A stretch of 64,000 bases of DNA from Heligmosomoides polygyrus polygyrus. Taxonomy: Eukaryota; Nematoda; Chromadorea; Rhabditida; Heligmosomidae. Below the pieces are notes generated by a model, which was given only the letters and a program-made list of their open reading frames with translations, searched no databases and was not told where the DNA came from. The stretch covers positions 63,524,983-63,588,982 of the forward strand of contig OX377201.1 in the NCBI GenBank assembly GCA_947396885.1. Reading direction: 5' to 3'. Below, piece after piece: positions 22,030 through 32,515 of this stretch. Position 1 is the stretch's first letter, and the number at the start of each line of letters is the position of its first letter. The position numbers and the translations under genes are program-made.

Positions 22030-22490
22030 GTGTTCCTTCCCAGCTCTCCTGTGTGGTGCAACCTTCCACTATTTTTACCGCCATACTTCTACCACTACCC
22101 CACTACCAGGCTTGCTGCTACTACAGAAATTGTCCTCTTCCACTGTTCAGTATGACAACGTGTTGCTCTGTCCTGCACTTTTTTGCTATTTTGCCTCACA
22201 TAAGCCGTTTTTGTTTCAATTTACCTCTATGTTTGCCGCCATACTTTTACCACTACCCCACTACCAGGGAAGCTACGACTCCATAATAAATTGAATCCTT
22301 TTCCACTGTGCAGTATGACAACCGGCTGCTCTTTTTTGCACATTTTTACTATTATTTTGCATCGCAGATGGCATTTTTTCCGTTCAATTTTCCTCTATGT
22401 CTACAGCCCTACCTTGACCATTACCCTGTTGTCTGTTGACGAATCTGTCCTCAAATACCGAATCTCTCTCCATTGTGCACAATGACGGCC
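22030..22490. repeat. Tandem repeat, period about 160-165 bp, about 2.5 copies
   Basis: The phrase CCGCCATACTT followed by TACCACTACCCCACTACCAG occurs near 22,078 and 22,240, with a degraded third copy near 22,405. TCAGTATGACAAC recurs in step. Confidence 0.65.
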
Positions 22491-23455
22491 GGCTACGACG
22501 GGCAAAGCCCGCAACCGACGATGGGTTGTGGCGACCCTAGCAGGCTCTCGGTTGGGTTGGGTTTCTGTCCCCACATGGCTCACCACACACAACGCCGGCG
22601 AAGCCGGCTAGCCTAGCGTGGCCCGCCCGGCCAGAGTCGGGTGCGGGCGAAGCCCGCAACCGACGCTGGGTTGTGGGGACCCTAGCAGGCTCTCGGTTGG
22701 GTTGGGTTTCTGACCCCACATGGCTCACCACACACGACGCCGGCGAAGCCCGACTCTGGCCGGGCTAGCCTAGCGTGGCCCGCCCGGCCAGAGTCAGGTG
22801 CGGGCGAAGCCCGCAACCGAAGCTGGGTTGTGGGGACCCTGGCAGGCTCTCGGTTGGGTTGGGTTTCTGACCCCACATGGCTCACCATACACGACGCCGG
22901 CGAAGCCCGCAACCGACGCTGGGTTGTGGGGACCCTAGCGGGCTCGAGGTTGGGTTGGGTTTCTGATCCCACATGGCTCACCACACACGACGCCGGCGAA
23001 GCCGGCTAGCCTAGCGTGGCCCGCCCGGCCAGAGTCGGGTGCGGGCGAAGCCCGCAACCGACGCTGGGTTGTGGGGACCCTAGCAGGCTCTCGGTTGGGT
23101 TGGGTTTCTGACCCCACATGGCTCACCACACACGACGCCGGCGAAGCCGGCTAGCCTAGCGTGTCCCGCCCGGCCAGAGTCGGGTGTGAGCGAAGCCCGC
23201 AACCGACGCTGGGTTGTGGGGACCCTGGCAGGCTCTCGGTTGGGTTGGGTTTCTGACCCCACATGGCTCACCACACACGACGCCGGCGAAGCCCGCAACC
23301 GACGCTGGGTTGTGGGGACCCTAGCGGGCTCGAGGTTGGGTTGGGTTTCTGATCCCACATGGCTCACCACACACGACGCCGGCGAAGCCGGCTAGCCTAG
23401 CGTGGCCCGCCCGGCCAGAGTCGGGTGCGGGCGAAGCCCGCAACCGACGCTGGTC
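22490..23455. repeat. Higher-order minisatellite with two unit lengths
   Basis: GC-rich array. The landmark CCACATGGCTCACCA recurs at spacings of about 145 or 97 bp. The long form carries an extra segment of about 48 bp (GGCTAGCCTAGCGTGGCCCG and following). The units contain CGGCGAAGCC palindromic pieces and GGTTGGGTTGGG. Repetitive peptides appear in several frames but vary with the array and are not a credible protein. Confidence 0.8.
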
Positions 23456-23580
23456 AGTTAAAATGCAACAATACAGCGCATGAGAATTGAACGCCCGACC
23501 TCCCTCCCATGAAGCAACTACCCATTGCACTCCGAGCTGCTTGCCATCAGAGGCATCGCGGGCGTACAAGACCCCCGAGT
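23452..23580 (-). repeat. tRNA-derived SINE-like repeat, copy 2
   Basis: Reversed copy of the head at 18,418. On the minus strand TCTTGTACGCCCGCGATGCC is followed by GCAGCTCGGAGTGCAATGGG and GAGGTCGGGCGTTCAATTCT, corresponding to A- and B-box regions. It forms one side of composite repeat copy B. Confidence 0.6.
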
Positions 23581-23661
23581 TCGTCAGGCGCCGATTCCAT
23601 TATAACTTCAAGGACCCCCTACTTCTCGGGTTTAACGGCTGGTCAAAAAGAAACATTTTTA

Positions 23662-24909
23662 TTAGGTTGAGTCATAAATTTTGCAACATTTCTGTTTTTC
23701 CAAGAATTTAAAGTAGACCTACTAAAGTGTTATATTTTGTTTGAAATCTGTTTCCTCACGATCATTTTGAGTTATGAGTCGTTAATTTTCCTTGCGTTGT
23801 TGAAAAGGTTAATTCTCTAGAACGATGGCCACTCAAAGTGAAAAAGTGGGTGATTTCATTTTCAATTAGTTCAAGCACGGCAGCAACACTGCGACGGGGG
23901 TCAAGTATATTCAGGAAGTTACCGGCAAGTTCATTCCTAACCGAATAAATTATTGGAGATGGTATCAGAAGTTCCTTTCCGCCCCCCCCCCCCCCCGAAG
24001 GGCAACAAAGACGAACTACTCCTGGGAATACCAACCGCTGTAAACAAAGGGTGCCTGCGCCAACCCATCGTCCAATTCTCAAACCACAGTAGGACTGACC
24101 GCTGATCTCCACACCTCCCAGCGAACCATCGCTCATCAGCTGAAGAAGGTCACCAAAATCGCCTTCGCCAGTGCCTCACGCGTTGAAGGAAACCCAAGTA
24201 AATCGCTGTGCTTCCGACTGCCGAGAGCTCCTGCATCGGTTCAAGCGAGGAGGCTTGGATCGAATCTTTACCAGCGGTGAGAAGTGGATGCTTTACGACA
24301 ACCGTGAAGCCGAAAGCAATAGCAGGAAAGCAACGAGCTTTGGGTTTTGACGTCAAAACCGGAGCTCCACCGAAAGAAGGTCCTGCTGTGCGTTTGGTGG
24401 ATGTGAAAGGGTCCAGTGCACCAGGAGCTGCTCCACGTAGTCAAACCATCCAAGACGCTCGCTTTTGCCAACAACTCGACTAGTTCCAGCAAAAATCGGT
24501 AGGCAAAGAAGTCGATATGAGTCAATGTTCCATCCACCAGAACAACAGCCGACCGCTTACGGCACTTTAAACGCTGAAAAAAAAATCTAGGAATTGGGCT
24601 GAACCAAAATCAAGCAACTACCACAGACATTCCGTTGTCTGACTGCCTTCTGCTTCGGTCGATGGAGCACTTCCTCCGTGTTAGGCGCTTCGCCGAAGTC
24701 GATGAGGTTACGGCGGTCGTACATGAATTCTTTAGGTCGAAACCGACCAAATTCTTCAGAGATGTGATTCACTCACTGCATGAAAAGCTGAAGAAACTTA
24801 TTGGAAATAACGGTAATTACCTTGTTTAAGTCAATCATTCTTCGTTTTTGTTATAGTATTGCCTTTACTGGAAGACAATTTTTGTTGCAAAATTTATGAC
24901 TCAACCTAA
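23662..24909 (+). mobile_element. Decayed mariner element
   Basis: It is 1248 bp. The terminal inverted repeats begin TTAGGTTGAGTCATAAATTT (left) with the complement at the right end (matching about 27 bp), and each end is flanked by the TA target dinucleotide (23,660-23,661; 24,910-24,911). Length, TTAGGTTG ends and TA duplication fit the mariner branch of Tc1/mariner. The host sequence is a repeat whose uninterrupted copy survives at 18,220-18,420. Confidence 0.9.
23825..24828 (+). pseudogene. mariner transposase pseudogene
   Basis: The frame can be followed from ATGGCCACTCAAAGTGAAAA (23,825) to GGTAATTACCTTGTTTAA. Recognisable pieces are LHRKKVLLCVWW (about 24,366), the start of the catalytic DD34D region, and the C-terminal SMEHFLRVRRF...EVTAVVHEFF...SKPTKFF (24,661-24,760). 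Many stops and frame changes, plus a 15-C tract at 23,982-23,996, break it. The second catalytic motif (HDNARPH type) is not legible. It encoded a cut-and-paste DNA transposase and is now dead. Confidence 0.82.
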
Positions 24910-25290
24910 TATAATAATTGAGGGGTGGGGATTATTCCTATATGACTCGCTCTCCCCGTTCAGACATACGCTACAGATCCTTCACTTGTGAAAGAATTCC
25001 CGCCAAATAATTGCAAAATCTTCCCGAAAACGTCAGGTTTTCAGCGGCGCAGAGTTCGGCAGCACGGCTCGCTAACCTCTGATTATCCGATTTTATCCGA
25101 ATCATTGCGTTTTTCAAAACCCTGAATCTTCGGATGATTCAGGTGAGGGCAATTTTGAAAACCCCTGATTTTCGGATGATTCAGATACCGCCATTTTCAG
25201 TCGAGCCGGATTTCGGGTAATTCGAAACCGGATAAATCCGGCCGGATATCCGAAAATGCATGATTCGGATCCCATGTCTACTGCCCAGTG
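24910..25290 (+). repeat. Composite dispersed repeat, copy B (right part)
   Basis: Continues the repeat interrupted by the mariner: AATTGAGGGGTGG and TCCTATATGACTCGCTCTCC match copy A reversed. From 25,100 the GGATGATTCAG units reappear, ending CGGATCCCATGTCTACTG, the inverse of copy A's left end (CAGTAGACATTGGATCCG). The interior units run in the same direction in both copies while the flanks are inverted. Confidence 0.55.
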
Positions 25291-25299
25291 TTCATGAAC

Positions 25300-25945
25300 T
25301 CGTATGAATAAGATCACAAATTGTACTGCTATAAGCGTTCTCATTGATTAACCTACTAATAGAGAAGAGGATTAAAATTAACAGTTAATTGTATCTTCTA
25401 ATTATGCGAATATTTTTTTCCTTCTTTTGTTTCTTATTCTATTTTATTTTCAAGCTGCTATTTGTTGCTTTTGGGAAAAGTTCCGCAGGTTTAGAAGCCC
25501 TGTATTGCTATGCACTCCCGATAAAAGGTCATTTGCTCGTTGCTCGTCCTTCGATTCACACGTATGAGCAAGAGAATGCTTGGCTTTGCGTTTTTGTATT
25601 TCTGTCACTTATTCATTCCGCTATTTCTGATGCATTGCCCGTTCCGAAACCTCAGTAGTAACTGCTAGTGCTACAGCGTTCGAACAGTTAATATTTGGTC
25701 ACGCACTTGCAGTATTTCTTGTTAGGGTTGCTCTTGCTTACATTAGAAAGTTAATCGAAATGTTTAGGAGACGTTGCTGAGCAGCTCGCCTTCGAAGAGG
25801 ATTCGCAATATTACGATCCCTGTGTGGAAGACCGCCAAACGTCGCGATCGGAAATACGAGGTAGGTACGACGTTACTAATAAAACGCGCCTATTCAGATC
25901 TCTTGAGATGGTTTACTTGTAAACGTGTAAAATTACATGAATATA
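25300..25945. other. Stretch with no recognisable gene
   Basis: An AT-rich plus-strand frame (25,389-25,658) encodes a hydrophobic N-terminus that could be a signal or membrane segment. The rest is unrecognised, and I see neither splice context nor motifs. Confidence 0.35.
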
Positions 25946-25951
25946 CTATAG

Positions 25952-26130
25952 TTGTGCCCGATTGAATATTCGAACATTCGAATTAGAATAATCGTATTCG
26001 AATGTTCGAGAAACGCGATTTTCGAATGTATTCGAATTCGATCGCTCGAAAAATCGCGTTTTTCGAACATATTCGACTTTCGAATATTCGTCGCTATTCG
26101 AGTATATTCGAATAGCGACGATTATTCGCT
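25952..26130. repeat. TTCGAATA-rich subterminal repeat of a TIR element end
   Basis: Begins TATAGTTGTGCCCGATTGAA, close to the TIR of the 55,522-59,175 element (TATACTTGTGCTCGAATAAT), then about 150 bp of overlapping ATTCGAAT/CGATTATTCG motifs. It is probably one end of a related element whose other end I cannot find in the window. A weaker patch of the same motif is at 46,086-46,200. Confidence 0.5.
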
Positions 26131-26422
26131 GCCCGGAAAGCAGAAGAAGTATAGCGGGAAATGTGGGGCAGAATCGTCGAAGCTGCTCCTATGAAGCCTG
26201 TTCATCCTTTATCGCACGTATGCAATATTTATTTATTTAGACGTGCAAATAGATACAATTACACGCAGTGAAAGTACAAAACACTCAACAACAAGAAAAA
26301 CAACACTACAACACAACGCATAGTAACTACTTAGGTACTCTAGGACACAATCGGATTGGACGACCGGTCGATACCGTTTACTTGTATAGGGAGACTACAT
26401 GACAGGGATACTGACTGCATGA

Positions 26423-27623
26423 CAGGATACTATCTCAACGGTAGGTCGGAACGGCGCAAGTGTTGTATAGAACGGCCTCTCCCTGGGAAGTAACAAACTG
26501 CAGGTATCTCGACCCTAATACAACTCGCGCCCGCAGAGTTAGGGGCGACGGAAGTCGCCTGTTGGCGCCCTGTTGATTCACGTGGTCCACAGCTGACGGG
26601 CGCGCGCGGGATGAGGACTCGTATCGGAACTGAGCGCAGTGCACAGGTGGCCTAGTAGGGAAGCGCTCGGGCTCGTGAGTGAGGGGTCGGGGGTTCGGAT
26701 CCCGCAGACAGCGTTTGTTCTGCAATTTTGCAAAATCCATGTTTATCATATAGGTAATCCACCTAGGGGTATTATAGTGTGTTATAGAGCATGTTTACAT
26801 ATAACATACCACCTATACCGTTAACAAGAGGGGTCCAGGCAGGGTCACCGATTTCGCTGAAACTTCGTCTAGGGGTTATTTGAGGTACTGATCACGAATC
26901 TGATATCCGTTCTTCACGATTCGGACGGAGGCCACCCATACCGTCAACAAGGGTGGTCCAGGCAGGGTCACCGATTTCGCTGAAACTTCGTCTAGGGGGT
27001 TATTTGAGGTGCTGGTCACGAATCTGATATCCGTTCTTCACGATTCGGCCGGATAATATAGATACAGGAAGGCACAGGATTACATTCTTAAAGTTTCTGC
27101 CAGTGACGGCAGGTAGAGACAGAATCGTGAAGAACGGATATCAGATTCGTGATCAGCACCTCAAATAACCCCCTAGACGAAGTTTCAGCGAAATCGGTGA
27201 CCTCCCTGGACACCCTTGTTAACGGTATGGGTGGTATGTTATATGTAAACATGCTCTATAACACACTACAATACCCCTAGCTGGATTACCTATATGATAA
27301 ACATGGATTTTGCAAAAGTGCAAAAGAAACACAGTCTGCGGGATCCAAACCCCCGACCCCTCGCTCACGAGCCCGAGCGCTTCCCTACTACGCCTCCTGT
27401 GCACTGCGCTGAGTCGCGATACGAGCCCTCATCCCGCGGGCGCCCGTCAACTGTGGAGCACGTGAATCAACAGGGCGCCAACAGGCGAATTCCGTCACCC
27501 TTAACTCTGCGCAGAGTTGTATTGGGGTCGAGATACCTGCAGCTTGTTACTACCCAGAGAGAGGCGGTTCTGCCCATATACAACATTTGCGCCGTTCCGA
27601 CCTACCGTTGAGATAGTATCCTG
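26423..27623. mobile_element. Foldback element 1 with convergent tRNA-like modules
   Basis: Long inverted repeat: the left arm begins CAGGATACTATCTCAACGGT (26,423) and the right arm ends with its complement (27,623). Arms are about 500-620 bp around a loop of about 65 bp (27,053-27,117). The left arm contains a tandem duplication of about 117 bp (26,819-26,935 and 26,936-27,052) that is single in the right arm (27,120-27,222). Each arm carries a tRNA-like segment pointing to the centre. Peptides seen in matching frames of the two arms reflect the inverted repeat and not a gene. Confidence 0.75.
26641..26712 (+). repeat. tRNA-like module, left arm of foldback 1
   Basis: TGGCCTAGTAGG (26,648-26,659) fits the pol III A box and GGTTCGGATCC (26,692-26,702) fits the B box, 32 bases apart, followed by a CCCGC 3' half-stem. 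A matching reversed module lies at about 27,338-27,405. It is not a functional tRNA as far as I can fold it. Confidence 0.55.
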
Positions 27624-27729
27624 GTCAGTCTCCGTGACTGACAGTGGACCCACGGATTAACTGAATTATATTTAATAGGATAAGATGAGGCCTCCATAGC
27701 ATAAGAGTTGGGTGTCGCTGCAGTGTTAC

Positions 27730-28085
27730 AGACGGTTCTGATAGCACGCTTAGCCATGTGATATACTTCAGCGACGCTGCGACGCTCTGTCGCCGATAGC
27801 GCGAGAGCTCCGGCATGACGAGGTAGAGAGCGCGCGTGCACTCTGTTTCTCTCGCGCTGAGTGCGGAACGAGAAACAGAGTGCACGCGAGAGAGTGCCGC
27901 TGACGCTTCCCCCCCCCCCCCCCCCCCCACTCTGCGGCCAGAGGGACCTCCAGCGCTCCGCATTGCGACAAGCTGTGGTCGGCGCTGTCGACGAAAGCGT
28001 CGGCGACGTCGTCGACGGCAGTGGGGGTGTAGCACCCCTGCGACGCTGTCGGAAACAGCGTTGACGACAATGTTACACTGGTTGC
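27730..28085. repeat. GACGC-rich miniature element, copy 1
   Basis: Related to 46,481-46,866: TATACTTCAGCGACGC at the left, then CTCTGTTTCTCTCGC, GCGGCCAGAGGG, GCGACAAGCTGT and a GTCGACG-rich right part occur in the same order. It contains a strong hairpin (CACTCTGTTTCTC/GAGAAACAGAGTG, 27,839-27,882) and a 20-C tract (27,909-27,928). The long minus-strand frame across it runs through the poly(C) and is not credible as a gene. Confidence 0.55.
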
Positions 28086-28089
28086 TACG

Positions 28090-29535
28090 CGCTGCATGTG
28101 AAAGAGCTTGAAAAGCTGATCACATATATGCCTTCCATGTTTGTTAAATGGATCACCTGAGCGACTACTGGCTGGTGGAGGTCGAGTTAACAACTGTGTG
28201 TGGACTGCGCTGATGAAGCGATAGGTAGAGCGTTGTGTAATCAGCGTAGCCATTAGCAAGAGTGACAATTGCGACGGCGGTGATGTTAATGTGGTAATGT
28301 TTTCGCCTTGCAGGAAGACGGTGACGGCTTTGGTCGCCGTCGATGCTGGTGTTTTTACATTTTGTGAGTTACGGTCAGAGACACCCTTTATCTTCACTCC
28401 AAACCCATTTTTAAACTAACACCTGGCAACAGCTATTACATACCTTTTCCGAGCTCTTCGAAGTGGAATGATAACAAATTTTGATTATCACGTACGGCGC
28501 AGGCGACACACAGTTGCCAACTCGATCTTTCGCTAGCCAGTACTCGCTTATAAGATCCATTTAGAAAATTTGGAGTGTATGTTAGTAATCAGCGTTTCAA
28601 GTTCTTTCACATGGCATAGGTCTCGTCCCGAAGTTCCATGGGAAGCTGAAGGCATTCCCTGGTTGGACTAGCCTGTCGGCGTTCTCGCACTTGCGCGCTT
28701 CGCGCGATTTCATAGTGTCATTAAGCGAAGGTCCTTCGCTTCAAGCTATCTGCTCTGCGTGTGCAGTTTTTTTCCCTCCTTAGCAGTACAAAAGGAAAGA
28801 TTTGAAAGCCTTAGTATGTTCCAATCTTACTCTACCTTCCTTGCGAAGACCAAGTGAGCAGTGAGTGAGTAGTTTTTCGGTATGAGGACCTCAACCCCTC
28901 CCCCCACGCTTACGTTAAACATCGGCATCATCTCCAGACGATTCATTGACGTCGTTGCTTGTGCAATTTAGTGCTTTCGATCTTTATGTTGTTCGAAAAC
29001 CCTCCTGATGTCTCACAGCACGGTCCGTGGTCATACGACGAACCGCTATAGCAGTGACGGATTGCCTAAACGTCAGCGAACAACAATTACACAAAGGAGC
29101 GTCATATTCATGCTCAAATAAGCAACATCGATGGATATTGGCCTTCCGGTAGAAACTTCCCACTTCCTGCGAAGTACTTCAGTCAGCCACGCGGGGAATG
29201 TCTTCCACCTTGTCGGTTATTTTAAGAGGAAATAGATAATATGAAGAATAACTATGATAAAGGTACGTTGCTACAGGAGTTGTCACAAGTAGTAGTTAAC
29301 TTAGCCATATGGTAATTAATGAGGTATTAAGGTTTCCAGTGTTAATGTGGTTGAACGTTCGTTTTACTGTTGCTTTTGACGGCTGTTTTGTTTCTTCGAA
29401 GTTTTCGTTGACGCTGTAGTGCAACCTCGAGTGCATTTAAATAAATAAACAATATTGATATAGTATTGATTGCCTGACCCATATGTGACACGTCTTGTGG
29501 TTGACATCTGTGAGACGTCTTCAAAATCCTGATGC
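28090..29535. other. Stretch with no recognisable gene
   Basis: No motif-bearing frame on either strand. A complement of the 15,570 repeat (AAGTTCCATGGGAAGCTGAA) is at about 28,632-28,651. Otherwise nothing to report. Confidence 0.4.
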
Positions 29536-29549
29536 ACGTTGAACGACGT

Positions 29550-29825
29550 CCCCCCCCCCCCCCCCCCACCCCTCCCCTTTACCGGTTCCATTTCTGGTCT
29601 TCCCCCTTTACTAGTCCCGCTTACCGATCCCCTCCCTTTACTGGTTCCCTTTACTATTCTTCCCTTTACGGTTCCCATTACTGGTCTCCCCTTTACTGGC
29701 CATCCCTTACAGGTCCCCTTAATGGTTTCGCTTAATGGTTTCGCTTAATGGGTCTCCTTACTGTCCTCCTTACTGGTACTCTTTATACTGGTCTGGTCCT
29801 ACTTAGTGGTTCTCCCTTTACGAGT
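29550..29825. repeat. Poly(C) tract followed by CCCTTTACTGGT minisatellite
   Basis: An 18-C run (29,550-29,567) leads into about 18 degenerate units of 12-16 bp with the core CCCTTTACTGGT, drifting to CTTAATGGTTTCG at the right. Proline/threonine-rich frames here are low-complexity by-products. Confidence 0.75.
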
Positions 29826-29829
29826 GTTG

Positions 29830-30684
29830 AATTATAACGTAAGTTTGACGACGTCATTGACACGTCATCTGAATCACGATCAAGGATTTGCGGAATTCGC
29901 TTCCGTGTTCCGAATACCGGTTTCCCGCCGTTTTAGTCGTTCCGTTCCGTTCCATGTTCCGCTCTTTTGATCCTGAAGACGGAAGTGATAGCTCATCACC
30001 CATTGATTATTTTGCACTGCACTTCTTGAACATAAACAAAGGGCTGAAGAAAGAGATTAACTATGCGTCGCCTTTTTGTGATTGTGGTGCTTTCAAACCA
30101 GTGATGCATCCTGGTGTCGAAACAGTATGATAACCAAATTGGATCGGTTTTTCTTTTCTTGGAACGAGTTAATATCGAATAGTGAAGGTCCACAAAGGTT
30201 TCATGAGTGATTGAATCAAGAATCAAATCCCTTATCCGGGGCATGCTTTTTTCGAATAATCTTAGGCCTGTCCTGGAACACCAATTCTAAATCAGAGCTA
30301 TAAGCGCTCTTAGGTGTCTTGGGATGTCTGGTGCTTCGCCCCAGAAATTCAATATAATCGATCGATATTGTTAGTCACCACGTTCGCGTGATTTTTCTCA
30401 AATGCCAAACCTGAGCAAAATGTCGATTGATGTCCATTAGCCGACCAAAGTCGCTCGGCATTAGAACGTTACTGTCTGAAGTTGGCATTTGCCAAGTTCA
30501 GACAGCCATGTTCAGAGACGACTTTGATGCTGAAATGCGAAATAGAACATTGTTTATTGAATTTGATCGCGGAGCCTACCGTTTGGGATAGACTGCGCTA
30601 GGTATAGTTTGACTTCAGTGAGTTGACTTGAGTTTCAGCCTACTCCCAACTGCCTTAGATCTCCTTTGAATACTATTCATGCAG
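29830..30684. other. Unresolved region upstream of candidate exons
   Basis: Might contain 5' exons of the gene whose candidate exons begin at 30,685. A short frame at 30,510-30,590 starting ATGTTCAGAGACGACTTTGA looks protein-like but I could not connect it by a phase-consistent splice. No other feature seen. Confidence 0.25.
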
Positions 30685-31568
30685 GTCTTGAACGTGAAGC
30701 GTGAAGCTAGGGTGGAAGACGTGGCGATAGAAGATGGAATATTCTCCTGGACCACGTTCGCGAACCTTGTTAAACCCCAGTTCGCTGGAATGGAACCGAA
30801 CGCAAGGTAGTTTTGGTTTGCGGTGGTCTACGTTCGCTTGCTAAATGCAGACTCACTTTAGGCTGGCGGCGGCCAAGCATTTTACCGACTTCCTCAAGGC
30901 TGATCTCTCTACTACCTCAGACGCATGAAATGGCCGACGAGTTGCAGCGGTTGTTGTTTACATTGTCTGTTCATGCTACTTTTGCAGGGATGTTCTCGTT
31001 AGTGTTCTGAACTCCTGAATCAAGTAGTGTTCCTCCATTTCATCTCAGCATTACATTGGTTGGTGAATTGGTGCTTGGCTCTGAGTAGCCAGGCACGATG
31101 ATTCCACCATTTGTGTTGATACTTATTGTAAGTGAGCCAGCAGTAACAGTTTGTTGTGCCCTGCCTAACCAATATTCTGGGGGCTTTTTCTCTCTGACGT
31201 AAGTGTTTATTTTGATAATTATTTTTCTGTGGTTATTAAAACCTTTTGATGCATTATGTATGTTCACGACACCGATTTCTAGAGCAAGTTGAAAATTCGC
31301 TACACAGCCTTCATAGTTCTTTCAAAGTGTGGGAGCTTCACAAAACTCCACAACCAATCGTGTTGTTTAAATTCTCAGATTGCAAGGGAAGGCTCTGAAG
31401 CGTGTGGCTGAAGAGGATGTAGGTAGAGTATATACCCATCAGGTATTATAAAGTTATGCTTTCTTTTGCCAGTTCTTTAGACCAAACGAGAAGTTGTTCT
31501 TCAATGTTTCCCCGGCGGCGCTAAGGCGAGTCACCAGGGGGACTCATCAACGACTTACACAACTTTAA
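30685..31568 (+). CDS. Candidate spliced host gene fragment (three exons), unknown product
   Basis: Three segments have good splice borders and agree in phase: 30,685-30,806 (acceptor ATTCATGCAG, donor AAG|GTAG), 31,379-31,418 (acceptor TTCTCAG, donor GAT|GTAGGT) and 31,473-31,568 (acceptor TTTTGCCAG, ending TAA). The first encodes VEDVAIEDGIFSWTTF and the middle a charged helix-like LQGKALKRVAEED, joined to FFRPNEKLFFNV; no stops occur inside. The last roughly 9 codons lie in a dispersed repeat (from about 31,541), so the natural C-terminus may have been replaced. I do not recognise the family. Upstream exons are missing. This is the best host-gene candidate in the window, but it rests on splice-site reading alone. 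Confidence 0.4.
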
Positions 31569-31875
31569 CAGAGAATTACAGCGGAAAACTCACCAGGGAA
31601 GTCTCTCAGGGGTATGTCTGATTTGCGAAAACGAATACCACTGTGGGATTCTCCATTCGTCACATGGTAGGAAGGGATGTCCCACTTTTGCAAAGTCCTT
31701 GAACCCAAGGAGCTAGGGACCCTCAAAGTTTACTAAGGAGTCGCTTGTACTTCGCACCTAGGTTTTTGGCAAAAACGAATACCACAGGCAGATTCTCCAT
31801 CCTTCAATTTAGGAAGGGATGTTCCATTTTTGCAAAATCCTTGAACCCAAGGAAATAGGGGCCCCTGAACACCCA
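31541..31875 (+). repeat. Dispersed repeat with internal duplication
   Basis: The core CGAATACCAC...GGAAGGGATGT(C/T)CCA...TTGCAAA(G/A)TCCTTGAACCCAAGGA occurs twice in tandem here, and once in reverse at 42,130-42,400. The last part also resembles 18,350 and 23,610. Confidence 0.7.
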
Positions 31876-31969
31876 GGAATGTATTGCACTGTCAACATCT
31901 AACACGCACACGTACGTGCGTGTTGCACGTGGAGATAAGAGAAATGGTGAAATACATCTGGCTCCGTCG

Positions 31970-32085
31970 TTAAATCAAGCAGCTCGGCGACTCAGTGGTA
32001 GTTGCCGGCGCGTCGTAAGCACAGGGTCGGATGCTCGATCCCTTGAACTCGAAGTAATTTTGCATTTTTAGTGTTCATTCCTTTT
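31970..32085 (+). repeat. tRNA-derived SINE-like repeat, copy 3
   Basis: GCAGCTCGGCGACTCAGTGG (A-box region) and GATGCTCGATCCC (B-box region) about 45 bases later, then a TTTTGCATTTTTAGTG tail resembling the other SINE-like copies. Confidence 0.5.
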
Positions 32086-32192
32086 TGGTATCATTCACCT
32101 TCCCAACTTTTCCTATGCATGTATTCCACTATACGCTGAGCAGTGCGTGTTTAGTGAGATATTTTCATCAGCTGCCCCCCTATATGCGACAC

Positions 32193-32515
32193 TGTCCTGG
32201 TTAAGAGCGTATGGTGGCGCTCTGACGTGCAATAGGAGTATTCTGGCTCCTTATGCGTACCTCTGTGAGTATGATGGCTCCACAAGAAGGTTTATTACAG
32301 AACCGTAGTGGTCAGTGGTAGAATATGTTGATATATGTCACCAATCCTACAGACACAGGCGTGGCCTCTTTTTATCAGGCGAGGTCACGCCAAACAAACA
32401 TTTATGACAGACTTCTCGTCATGGAGTGTCAGATAAGCACCCATGGAGAAGAGATAAGTACCTCTGGAATAGGATGAAGAGAGGGGGCCGACAGTTCTGG
32501 CGGAATGCCAGAACA
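32193..32515 (-). repeat. BEL/Pao 3' LTR
   Basis: 323 bp, matching 41,143-41,456 with few substitutions. It differs by an extra CCGACAGTT near its inner end. The minus strand starts TGTTCTGGCATTCC and ends CCAGGACA. Confidence 0.9.

Noticed and set aside
22537..23569. Repetitive peptides across the minisatellite
   Set aside because: They follow the repeat unit, occur in several frames and both strands, and change with unit length; this is a satellite, not a repeat protein gene.
26641..26712. Functional tRNA gene
   Set aside because: A- and B-box consensus is present but a full cloverleaf with anticodon arm cannot be drawn; it is one of two inverted copies in a foldback.
27768..28397. 209-codon minus-strand frame
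   Set aside because: It crosses the 20-C tract and a miniature element related to 46.5 kb; composition is low-complexity and no domain is visible.
29888..30244. Overlapping short frames on both strands at 29.9-30.2 kb
   Set aside because: No motif, no splice support, and overlapping frames on opposite strands cannot both be real; left unannotated.
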